A DNA stretch of 64,000 nt, taken from positions 372,001 through 436,000 of the forward strand of contig NZ_RBCJ01000005.1 in NCBI RefSeq assembly GCF_003626755.1, read 5' to 3'. This stretch comes from Ulvibacterium marinum (GTDB taxonomy: Bacteria > Bacteroidota > Bacteroidia > Flavobacteriales > Flavobacteriaceae). The notes under the pieces are model-generated. The model did not search any database. It was not told the DNA's origin and saw only the letters and a program-made list of their open reading frames with translations. The position numbers were made by a program, and so were the translations under genes. This document shows positions 56,400-64,000 of the stretch, in pieces. Numbering within the stretch: position 1 is the first letter of the stretch; each line of letters opens with the position of its first letter.

Positions 56400-57701
56400 T
56401 TAAACAGGCTCGCCGTATAGATCAAAATCGGCTGCTTCCGTAATCCGAATGTTTATAAAATCACCAACCTTTACATAGTGTTTGGTAGCATCGATAAGAA
56501 CCTCATTATCCACGTCCGGGGAATCAAATTCGGTTCGTCCAACAAAATAATTGCCTTCTTTTCGATCAATAATACATCGGAACGTCTTTCCTATTTTTCG
56601 CTGATTCAGTTCCCAGGATATTTGGGATTGGATTTCCATAATTTCGTTGGCACGTTGCTGCTTTACCCCTTCAGGCACATCATCGACCAAATTATAGGCA
56701 TGGGTATTTTCCTCATGGCTATAGGTAAAACAACCTAGACGCTCAAAGCGCATTTCCTTCACCCAATTCTTAAGGATCAAGAAATCTTCTTCAGTTTCTC
56801 CCGGGTACCCAACGATCAAGGTGGTTCTAATAGCCATTTCCGGAACGGCCGCCCTAAAATCCTGAAGCAATTTTGTGGTCTTTGTTTGCGTGGTACCCCG
56901 GCGCATACTCTTTAATATAGCGTCGGAAATATGCTGTAAGGGAATATCAATGTAGTTGCAGATTTTAGGTTCCTGTCGCATAACCTTTAAAACATCCATC
57001 GGAAATCCGGTAGGGAAGGCATAGTGCAGCCGTATCCATTCGATGCCTTCTACCTTAGCTAACTTTTGAAGCAATTCGGCCAGATTTCGTTTTTTGTACA
57101 AATCCAGACCATAGTAGGTAAGATCTTGCGCTATCAGAATCAATTCCTTTACACCTTTGGCTGCTAATTTTTCCGCCTCGGCCAGCAATTCCTCAATAGG
57201 TTTGCTTTTGTGCTTACCCCGCATTAGGGGAATGGCACAGAACGAACAAGGTCGGTCACACCCTTCGGCGATTTTTAGATAAGCATAGTTCTTTGGAGTG
57301 GTGGTCAGACGCTCCCCGATCAGCTCATGTTTGTAGTCTGCACCTAGAGCTTTGAGCAGATTGGGAAGGTCACTGGTTCCAAAATATTCGTCCACATTCG
57401 GAATTTCCTTTTGTAAATCAGGTTTGTATCGTTCACTCAGACATCCAGTAACAAAAACCTTGTCGACTTGCCCCTCCTCTTTTTTCTGTACGTATTCCAG
57501 AATGGTGTTTACACTTTCTTCCTTGGCATTGGCAATAAACCCACAGGTATTGATAACCACCACATTGCCTTCCTCCTCATGGACCACTTCCTTATCATTG
57601 GCACGCAATTGCCCCATAAGGACTTCTGAATCGTAGACATTTTTGCTACAACCCAAAGTGACCACATTTATCCTGTTCTTTTTAATGGATTTCGTGCGCA
57701 T
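56400..57701 (-). CDS. rimO: Ribosomal protein S12 methylthiotransferase RimO
   Basis: A 433-residue radical SAM enzyme that methylthiolates an Asp of ribosomal protein S12. The N-terminal domain has the auxiliary cluster cysteines, the first in TLGCSKNVYDSEVL. The radical SAM triad is in GCDRPCSFCAIP (CxxxCxxC), and a TRAM domain follows near the end. The start MRTKSIKKNR at 57701 is preferred over an upstream extension of 14 residues. Length is normal. Confidence 0.95.
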   Translation of the reverse strand: MRTKSIKKNRINVVTLGCSKNVYDSEVLMGQLRANDKEVVHEEEGNVVVINTCGFIANAKEESVNTILEYVQKKEEGQVDKVFVTGCLSERYKPDLQKEIPNVDEYFGTSDLPNLLKALGADYKHELIGERLTTTPKNYAYLKIAEGCDRPCSFCAIPLMRGKHKSKPIEELLAEAEKLAAKGVKELILIAQDLTYYGLDLYKKRNLAELLQKLAKVEGIEWIRLHYAFPTGFPMDVLKVMRQEPKICNYIDIPLQHISDAILKSMRRGTTQTKTTKLLQDFRAAVPEMAIRTTLIVGYPGETEEDFLILKNWVKEMRFERLGCFTYSHEENTHAYNLVDDVPEGVKQQRANEIMEIQSQISWELNQRKIGKTFRCIIDRKEGNYFVGRTEFDSPDVDNEVLIDATKHYVKVGDFINIRITEAADFDLYGEPV

Positions 57702-57971
57702 AACTTTGTCCCTTACTTCCGGGCAGGTGCAAAAGTACAACAAGGTCTTGGAACAAGTTTATTTTAGAGCGATTTCTTCAATTTTTAAGGTGGCCACAAC
57801 CTAACGGTATCCCTACAACGGATTTCTATTGACTAAAAAGTCCATTAATTTAGATCCCTGACGGACAAAGGCTAATGAAACATTAGATTCCCTGTGGAAA
57901 TTGAACGAAGCTTTGATCAATTAACAATTTAGTTTATGCATGCTGTTTGAATAATTGTTACATTTAATCCC

Positions 57972-58409
57972 ATGAAGTGTTTACTCGCATTTTTATTGGT
58001 TCTCCCCCTATGGAGCCAAGCCCAACCTGTAGTTTCCGATGGAGAAAGAGAGATAATGGCCTTTGAAACGGCTATTGAAAATGCGGTGGCAAATGGCGAT
58101 ATAAACTTTCTGGAGAAGGCCTATGCCGAAAACTTTGTTTTCACCCATGGTTCAGGAGATGCACAGAATAAACAGCAATGGTTGAGCGATGTAAAAAAGG
58201 CCTCCGAGGAAGGGACCTATATTTCCAGAGTGGTCAACGCTCAAAACGTGACCCTTGGTAATGGTATTGCCATAATAAAGGGGAAAACAACCATAAGTAG
58301 AAAAAACAAAAATCCCTTCTGGATCAAATATACCCGAATTTATAAAAAAGATACCGAGGATTGGCAGCTATTGTCCCATTTGACCACGGATCACAACTAT
58401 ACGGATTAG
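57972..58409 (+). CDS. Exported NTF2-like protein (DUF4440 type)
   Basis: A 145-residue protein with a signal peptide ending in SQAQ near residue 18. The rest fits a single NTF2/SnoaL-like fold (NGDINFLEKAYAENFVFTHG, SRVVNAQNVTLGNGIAII, WIKYTRIYKKDTEDWQLLSH). It is probably a small periplasmic enzyme or ligand-binding protein; no catalytic residues can be named. It converges with the sulfatase gene across 44 bases. Confidence 0.82.
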   Translation: MKCLLAFLLVLPLWSQAQPVVSDGEREIMAFETAIENAVANGDINFLEKAYAENFVFTHGSGDAQNKQQWLSDVKKASEEGTYISRVVNAQNVTLGNGIAIIKGKTTISRKNKNPFWIKYTRIYKKDTEDWQLLSHLTTDHNYTD

Positions 58410-58453
58410 TGCTTTCGCAAGCAAATCAACCTCCTTGGCTTTTCTAGTTGTTC

Positions 58454-60337
58454 CTATGGGATTAAATAATCCAAACGCCTTTTCACCTGAGCGTCTTCCG
58501 CAACCAAAGTCGCTATTTTATCCCTGTCCAAATCAAATGTATAAGCCGAGTTGGTGGATTGCATTAAAACAATCGAGTTTAGTATGAGCAATGCCTCACT
58601 CGGTTTTTTACTCTCATAAAGCGCTTTTGACATGATTTCCGAAGGATTGGCCGCTTGAACAATTCCAAGGAACTCAGCCGCCCGCACCCGATTGATCAAT
58701 TCCAAATCGCTTAAGGCCAATTCACTTATTTGTGCCTCCAATGCCTTTGCCCTCTCCCGAAAGCTACTACATACACTAATTGCCCAGTATCGCTCCCACG
58801 GATCGGAGGATTGAAGACTGGCTATCAACTGATCTTTGGCTTCCTTGAAAGGTAAAAGGGAAAGATTGGAAATATCCGCATAGTGCTTAATTTTTTCATG
58901 TTGCTCCTTTCCAAAGACTACAGGATCGATAAAGGCTTGCTCTATCAGGTAATGTTCTGGAAAAAAGGAAAGATCTGGCATTCCTTTTACCCATGTATTC
59001 AACGTTAGGTGCATATCAGCGCGTATATCCTCATAACCAGGCTGATCGGCAAGGTTTACGGTCTCAAAGGGGTCGGCTTCCACGTCGAACAACAGTTCGG
59101 GTTGCCGGGGTTCAAAAAAGGCGGATTGTATTTCGTTCAAGTCTCCCATGGCATACATTGCTTGCCATTCCTGGTAGGCCAATTGTTTGTAACGGTAGTT
59201 ATTCATTAATCCATCTGGGTTAAAGGGCGTATAGCTTCGGATATACTTGTATTTTCCTTTGCGGACCGCACGGACCATATCATATTTTTCATCAAACCGG
59301 TCCGCATAGCTAAAAGTTATGTCTCGCGCATTCAGTTCGTCAGGAGTGAGTTTTGGACCCAAAAATGGTTTTCCGTCCATTTCTTTGGGAATGGTAATCC
59401 CCGCAAGATTCAATACAGTAGGTGCAAAATCTACAAAACTAACAAAGCCCTTAACTGTGCTTTGCGTCGAGAAATTCACCAGATGTCTATAGTTTTCGGG
59501 AATACGGACAACCAGCGGTATATGCAGGCCGGTTTCGTACAGATATCCCTTACTGCCCGGCAAAACCCCGCCATGATCACCAAAGTAAAAGATAAAGGTA
59601 TTCTCCATTAATCCATCCTTTCTCAATTGATCTACTACTTCGCCCACTTTGCTATCCATGGTACGGATCTTATCCCGATAATAGGCGTTGGTATATTTAA
59701 AAGTTCGGGTTTGCGGATGATTGGGTTGAACTTCAAATGTATTCTCCCCTGTTTCTGTAACAATGGAGTCCATTTCCTGGGAAGAAAAGTGCAAACCGGA
59801 CTCGTGGGAGACCCCGATATTAAACACGTGGAAAAATGGCTGGTCACCCGCTCTATGCCGCCAGGTGGCCTCTTCGGAGGATTCGTCCCATACTCCTTCT
59901 CCCTCAATAATGTTATAATCCTTTTTTTGGTTATTGGAAGTAAAGTAGCCCGCTTCGCGTAGGTATGAGGGGAACATTTGCAGCGAATCCGGCATAGGAA
60001 CAGGAATATATTTTCTGTGGAATTGCGTCCCTATCCGAGGGCTGTAACATCCGGAAATTAGAGTGGATCGGGCTACGCTACATACCGGAGCATTGGAAAA
60101 AGCCCTGGTAAAGACCAACCCTTGCTCGGCCAATGATTCAATGTTTGGAGTGGATACCCCATTTTCATCAAAAAGTTTAAGATAATGCTTGGAGTTATCC
60201 TCCGAGGTAATCCATACAATATTCGGAGGCGGAAGTTCAACCTTTTCCGATTGACAGGATAACAATATCCCTGTTGATACTATAACTGCCAAATATTGTA
60301 CAAAAGCTTTGTATTTTGTTTTTCTCATACGGGCCAT
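58454..60337 (-). CDS. Sulfatase lipoprotein (N-sulfatase-like)
   Basis: A 627-residue type I sulfatase. Starting at 60337 (or 60328, three codons later) it has a lipobox Cys28 (ILLSCQS). The active-site motif is CSVARSTLISG with Cys86, which would be converted to formylglycine; its third position is Val, not the usual Pro or Ala. Metal ligands include the Asp in TSEDNSKHY and FYFGDHGG. The C terminus has HEAT-like helices. It probably desulfates polysaccharides or glycosaminoglycan-like glycans in a marine setting. Confidence 0.9.
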   Translation of the reverse strand: MARMRKTKYKAFVQYLAVIVSTGILLSCQSEKVELPPPNIVWITSEDNSKHYLKLFDENGVSTPNIESLAEQGLVFTRAFSNAPVCSVARSTLISGCYSPRIGTQFHRKYIPVPMPDSLQMFPSYLREAGYFTSNNQKKDYNIIEGEGVWDESSEEATWRHRAGDQPFFHVFNIGVSHESGLHFSSQEMDSIVTETGENTFEVQPNHPQTRTFKYTNAYYRDKIRTMDSKVGEVVDQLRKDGLMENTFIFYFGDHGGVLPGSKGYLYETGLHIPLVVRIPENYRHLVNFSTQSTVKGFVSFVDFAPTVLNLAGITIPKEMDGKPFLGPKLTPDELNARDITFSYADRFDEKYDMVRAVRKGKYKYIRSYTPFNPDGLMNNYRYKQLAYQEWQAMYAMGDLNEIQSAFFEPRQPELLFDVEADPFETVNLADQPGYEDIRADMHLTLNTWVKGMPDLSFFPEHYLIEQAFIDPVVFGKEQHEKIKHYADISNLSLLPFKEAKDQLIASLQSSDPWERYWAISVCSSFRERAKALEAQISELALSDLELINRVRAAEFLGIVQAANPSEIMSKALYESKKPSEALLILNSIVLMQSTNSAYTFDLDRDKIATLVAEDAQVKRRLDYLIP

Positions 60338-60392
60338 TTGTGTATTTCGTTGGGTGAACTTCAATATTTGGATTAAAGTGCCCGGTAATCCG

Positions 60393-60986
60393 TTAATCAG
60401 GTTTGTTATCCTCGAGCCATTTTTTCCTTCGTACGTCAGGCAAATGTCTAATCTTAAAATCCTCAAATACTGCCTTAAACCCATCACCATCCGGTGCGGC
60501 TGCAGTCAGCCCGACCATAACGGGGGTATTATCAGGAAAATAGGCCAATCTAAGCATTTTAAAACCCTTGTTGTCCAGGGAATAATATATTTCCACTGCA
60601 TCCAAACGTCGGATAACCTTTAGCCAGATGGACTGAGGATTATGTGGCAGTTCTACCACACTCCAATCGCTTTTTTCGAATGTGACCACGGCACTTACAT
60701 GCATTTTTTTATCCACATATTCCACTCCGGTTTTAATCCAGTTTTTTTCATCTTTACGAATCATTAAACCCATTTGGTCAAACCTATTTCTGTATTCTCC
60801 CGTTAATTTAACGTTCAATTGAAACTCCCCGCCAAGTGTGCAATGGTAGAAGAGACCATCATCCACCGTAAATCCATAATGGGTGATTCTCCAGAAGTCC
60901 GTATAAGGGGTCACATACATGGAAAGCGAATCGTTTTCATCAACGTTCCACTCCTCCGGTTCATTAAACCATTGCATTTGTTTCAT
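60393..60986 (-). CDS. DUF1349 domain protein
   Basis: A 197-residue concanavalin-like beta-sandwich with no signal peptide. DUF1349 motifs include DQMGLMIRKDEKNWIKTGVEY and SIWLKVIRRLDAVEIYYS. The chosen ATG at 60986 (MKQMQWF) gives normal family length; 60977 is also possible. It probably binds a carbohydrate in the cytoplasm. It lies 55 bases upstream of the sulfatase on the same strand, so they may be cotranscribed. Confidence 0.82.
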   Translation of the reverse strand: MKQMQWFNEPEEWNVDENDSLSMYVTPYTDFWRITHYGFTVDDGLFYHCTLGGEFQLNVKLTGEYRNRFDQMGLMIRKDEKNWIKTGVEYVDKKMHVSAVVTFEKSDWSVVELPHNPQSIWLKVIRRLDAVEIYYSLDNKGFKMLRLAYFPDNTPVMVGLTAAAPDGDGFKAVFEDFKIRHLPDVRRKKWLEDNKPD

Positions 60987-61035
60987 ATGGACTTCTTTTT
61001 TAAGATGACCGTAGACCACTAAGATAACAACTGAA

Positions 61036-61482
61036 TTATAGTTCCGATGCTACTATTGGAAGTAATCTGGAATCTTCGAGTGAGGCGGTCCTATGCCCGG
61101 CATTTTTAAGATAGGCCTCACTTTGGGCAAACGCTACGAAAACATCAACAGATTCATATTCAACTAACAATACGGCGTCCCAACCTTTATTTTCCGGACC
61201 TATCAAGAAATCTCCACAGCTGCCATAAAACTTAATGTTACCGCCAGCTTTCTTCATTACTGGAAGGGTCAATTCCAAATACTTGGCATAGGCTTCCTTT
61301 CCGGAAATCCTTTCCTTTGCCTGCGGCATCCCTGTTCCAGAATACTCGGCGATAGGCTTAAACTTCACTAGATTCAGCATTGTTATGGGACCCTTTCCTT
61401 TAAACTGTAGATAGAATTCCTTTTGCGATTCGTCCGTTGGTCCAATATATGTTTTCAAAGGTTTTGATTTTAATAGGTTCAA
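61036..61482 (-). CDS. DUF1330 domain protein
   Basis: A 148-residue ferredoxin-like protein with the family core GPITMLNLVKFKPIAEYSG and DAVLLVEYESVDVFVAFAQS. No ATG precedes the domain; a TTG at 61482 or at 61458 is the best start. It is cytoplasmic and of unknown function. It lies 49 bases upstream of the DUF1349 gene on the same strand. Confidence 0.78.
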   Translation of the reverse strand: MNLLKSKPLKTYIGPTDESQKEFYLQFKGKGPITMLNLVKFKPIAEYSGTGMPQAKERISGKEAYAKYLELTLPVMKKAGGNIKFYGSCGDFLIGPENKGWDAVLLVEYESVDVFVAFAQSEAYLKNAGHRTASLEDSRLLPIVASEL

Positions 61483-61605
61483 AGTTTTAAACCAAATGCA
61501 TCCTAGTACAAGATAACCCTTTCATCGGTTTTCTTTGAATATCAGGTAAATAAATCCGAATCGGTAAAATTCCAATTGACCTAGGTTGCTACTAGCTAGC
61601 TTTTG

Positions 61606-62850
61606 TTACTTCAATTTGTTCTCGTATTTCCCCAGTGTATTCCAGATGGAATAAAACTCATCTACACCACCGGAATTGGAAACGGAAGTATTGATTATTA
61701 AAATTCGTCCAATTTTTGTCTCCGGATTAAAGAACATATAGGTTGCGATCCCGGGATCCCCACCCGTATGGCCAATGTAACCTCTTGGCGTAAATCCCAT
61801 AAAGATTCCCGTATTGTACTCATCATCATAGTCATCCTCTTCGTCCCGTTCCGGAAAACTGCCCGCTGGCAATTGCTCCCTAAAGAGTTCATCGTAACTC
61901 TCTTTTTGCAACAAAGTTCCCCCGCCAGAGTGACCCTTAATCAATTCAGAAAGATAAATTCCTAAATTATTACTGCTTGTTATTAATCCTCCATCGGGAT
62001 ACGTTATCAGGGAATACCATGGAATTTCGGTTTTTGGATCGGAATAAAGTTTGGAATGTTGGGTCAAATCGATGTTTTCAAAGGCCCACCCGGAGGACGA
62101 CATTCCCAAGGGTTCCAAAATATGTGCTTTGGTGAATTCGCTGTACGGTTTTTGAACGGCGATTTCCAAAATTGCGCCGGCCAAAGTGGCCCCAACATTG
62201 GAATACTCATAAATTTCTCCGGGCTTGTTTTGGGAAAACCCATCCTTCCCATACCATTCTCCCTTCTTGGAAAGTACTTTTTCCAGAAAGTCGATCATAG
62301 GCATATGAGAGTCCGGAGCGTTGAAATTCTCATTCAATTTTACAGAATCCGGATTCGATTTCTCCTGTTCATCCTTAAGCACATAAGCTTTGGCGTTGTA
62401 AAAATCCGTATCCAAAATAGTAGATGTATGTGTTGCTAAATGCCGTATCGTAAGGGGCAGTTTAGGGTAATTTGGATTGTTCACCTTAAAGGGAAGGTAT
62501 TGATTTATAGGGTCGTCCAAATTCAATTTTCCCATTTCTTGTGCCTTTAGAAGTGCTATTCCAATTAATGTTTTGGAGACCGAGCCAATATTTTGAATCG
62601 TGTTTTCGGTATATGCCCTTTTGCCTTCCATATCAGAGAATCCTATTCCTGCTTCATATAAAATCCCGTCTTGATTCACCAGGGCAACCCCAAAGCCGTT
62701 GATAAATCCGGCTTCATGAATTTGATTCAGTTCACGTGTCAAGGAGTCCCGAGTACTTATTTGAGTATCTTCTTGAGCTCTTTCGGAACTCTTTTTCTCC
62801 TGACAAGAAAGCACAAGGCCCATAAAAAGTATTAAAACTAGTCTATTCAT
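61606..62850 (-). CDS. Class C beta-lactamase-like serine hydrolase lipoprotein
   Basis: A 414-residue serine hydrolase with lipobox Cys16 (GLVLSCQEKK). The SxxK motif is Ser90-Lys93 in IGSVSKTLIG, the Tyr motif is YEYSNVGA, and the C-terminal triad is GHTGGDPG. It could be a D,D-peptidase, esterase or peptide hydrolase on the envelope; true beta-lactamase activity is unlikely to be its main role. Length is normal. Confidence 0.92.
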   Translation of the reverse strand: MNRLVLILFMGLVLSCQEKKSSERAQEDTQISTRDSLTRELNQIHEAGFINGFGVALVNQDGILYEAGIGFSDMEGKRAYTENTIQNIGSVSKTLIGIALLKAQEMGKLNLDDPINQYLPFKVNNPNYPKLPLTIRHLATHTSTILDTDFYNAKAYVLKDEQEKSNPDSVKLNENFNAPDSHMPMIDFLEKVLSKKGEWYGKDGFSQNKPGEIYEYSNVGATLAGAILEIAVQKPYSEFTKAHILEPLGMSSSGWAFENIDLTQHSKLYSDPKTEIPWYSLITYPDGGLITSSNNLGIYLSELIKGHSGGGTLLQKESYDELFREQLPAGSFPERDEEDDYDDEYNTGIFMGFTPRGYIGHTGGDPGIATYMFFNPETKIGRILIINTSVSNSGGVDEFYSIWNTLGKYENKLK

Positions 62851-63147
62851 ATTTCTGATTTTAGTATACGGATAAAGGTTAAATTATTGAACCTGCCTAC
62901 AGTTGCAAAGAAGATCAATCCTTTTATTAGCTGCGATATTTTTTACCATTATCTTTAATTTCTGTACTTGTCATGTGAACCTTCGCCAACGGGAATTTCT
63001 CCCATACTTTTCTCAATTCTTAATTCCCTTGTTTTGGATTACTTCGGTGCGGTAAAATTCCTTGATAGCCAAGTTACATATAGTTTCACCTATGGTTTTG
63101 CACAGTAGGATAAGCTTTTTCCTTTTGAATATCAACATTTTTAATAC
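62851..63147. other. AT-rich gap with no gene found
   Basis: This 297-base gap lies between the stop of the methyltransferase and the start of the serine hydrolase, both minus-strand. I find neither a terminator nor a small open frame with convincing homology. Confidence 0.4.
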
Positions 63148-63876
63148 CTATTTTTTGATGCGATACACCGTTGAATAGGTCTTTGCGCCGATAACTATAT
63201 TTTCCGAATTCATCCTTGAACGAAGTTCTTTTAAAACCGTCTGGTAAAGATCGTCTTTTCCAAAAGATTCCAATAGCAAGTTGTAATTGTCTTTGGAAGA
63301 CAACAATAGGTGTGAAATATTTGATATGGAAATTTCCAATTGCAAATTCCCTTTGAACTCCTTTTCCAATTTTATATGTTCTTGATTTAAACCGTTGAAG
63401 TTCACTTCGTGATCGTAATGTGAATCTTGTTCAAGCGAAGGTTCTAAATTTAGCCTTTTAAGTATAGTATCCAAGGATAATTCAAAATCATAAATGATTG
63501 TCCGGGAATTGTTCTTGCCCACTCTTATAACCTCATCCAGCAATTGTTGGGATTTTCCATAATACAAGGAACCGGCAAAACCAATAAGGTCAAAGCAGTC
63601 ATCCGAAAAGTTGAAATCTTGTCCATTATAGTAGCTATAGGTTATCCTGGGGTGTTGAATTGATTTTTCCAACATTTCTCTGCTCGGTTCAATCCCCATC
63701 ACCTTTTTGCAAAAATGGGTCAATGCAATGGAAGATTGTCCCGTTCCACACCCCACGTCCAACCCAAAGGAATGCTGTACGCCTTCTTCCAAACATTCCT
63801 TTAAAATCGGTAAGTGTAACGAAGGTCGAAAAGCTGAGTAATGGAATGCGGTAATTTGGTCATATTCGCTGGCCAT
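63148..63876 (-). CDS. Class I SAM-dependent methyltransferase
   Basis: A 242-residue methyltransferase. The SAM-binding motif I is FGLDVGCGTGQSSIAL (36-51), followed by VMGIEPSREML and the motif IV-like FDLIGFAGSLYYG. The substrate is unknown; the weak resemblance to ubiquinone-type and trans-aconitate methyltransferases does not decide. The start at 63876 (MASEYDQI) or two codons earlier at 63882 are equally plausible. Confidence 0.88.
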   Translation of the reverse strand: MASEYDQITAFHYSAFRPSLHLPILKECLEEGVQHSFGLDVGCGTGQSSIALTHFCKKVMGIEPSREMLEKSIQHPRITYSYYNGQDFNFSDDCFDLIGFAGSLYYGKSQQLLDEVIRVGKNNSRTIIYDFELSLDTILKRLNLEPSLEQDSHYDHEVNFNGLNQEHIKLEKEFKGNLQLEISISNISHLLLSSKDNYNLLLESFGKDDLYQTVLKELRSRMNSENIVIGAKTYSTVYRIKK

Positions 63877-64000
63877 AGTCATCGGGCTTAGGTTTTAGGA
63901 ATGTTTTTGTTTCATTGAGATTCTGTGAATGTATTAAACCGCAGTTGTGATTAACAATGACCAAAACAATAAAAAGAAAATAATGGATACAAAATATCCG

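Overview
The window looks like chromosomal DNA of a marine member of the Flavobacteriaceae (Bacteroidetes). The DNA is moderately AT-rich, genes lack clear Shine-Dalgarno sites, and many signal peptides end in AQ or carry a lipobox. The gene set is typical of that family: fasciclin lipoproteins, BshC, a sulfatase, an M14 peptidase, DUF6515, DUF922 and DUF3820 proteins, and large HEAT/cytochrome c proteins. This assignment is inference from family content; no rRNA is present to confirm it. I see no tRNA, rRNA, CRISPR array, insertion sequence or prophage.

Layout. 0-4.3 kb: the start of an unknown exported protein, a GH13 alpha-glucosidase, a secreted Ntn hydrolase, and an ECF sigma factor paired with a four-helix membrane protein. 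4.3-7.8 kb: a compact block of acyltransferase, Nudix hydrolase and cyclophilin lipoprotein, then a gene-free stretch with repeats. 7.2-14.6 kb: a membrane gene neighbourhood (TRIC-like, RDD, then divergently SpoIIM-like, a multi-pass protein, DUF4129, DUF4350, MoxR ATPase, DUF58). 14.7-25 kb: an SDR-like protein, a pirin, a large lipoprotein with HEAT repeats and a haem site facing a GMC oxidoreductase and its small subunit, a nitronate monooxygenase/FabK-like enzyme, and mnmA.

25-31 kb: three consecutive fasciclin (FAS1) lipoprotein genes, each with its own terminator. Their upstream regions are AT-rich; the first and third share a conserved block and many TTGTTwAA boxes. 31-41.4 kb: mostly minus-strand housekeeping genes (yidC, pyrG, guaA), an OsmC protein, a DUF922 metalloprotease candidate, a protein with five LysM domains and a ligand-binding fold, and a Tat-exported TIM-barrel isomerase.

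41.4-64 kb: a SIMPL protein, a secreted GH65 enzyme, a flavin oxidase-like protein, bshC, a secreted M14 peptidase, a short MutS-like ATPase in AT-richer DNA, a second Tat-exported isomerase divergent from a second HEAT/cytochrome lipoprotein, an SMP-30 lactonase, rimO, an NTF2-like protein, a sulfatase, DUF1349, DUF1330, a class C beta-lactamase-like hydrolase and a methyltransferase.

Themes. Envelope sugar oxidation is suggested by the GMC/small-subunit pair, two cytochrome lipoproteins, two exported isomerases and a lactonase. Glycan breakdown is suggested by GH13, GH65 and the sulfatase. The two parts most open to discovery are the MoxR/DUF58 membrane system and the regulation of the fasciclin genes. 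Functions come from motifs and family recall, with no database search.
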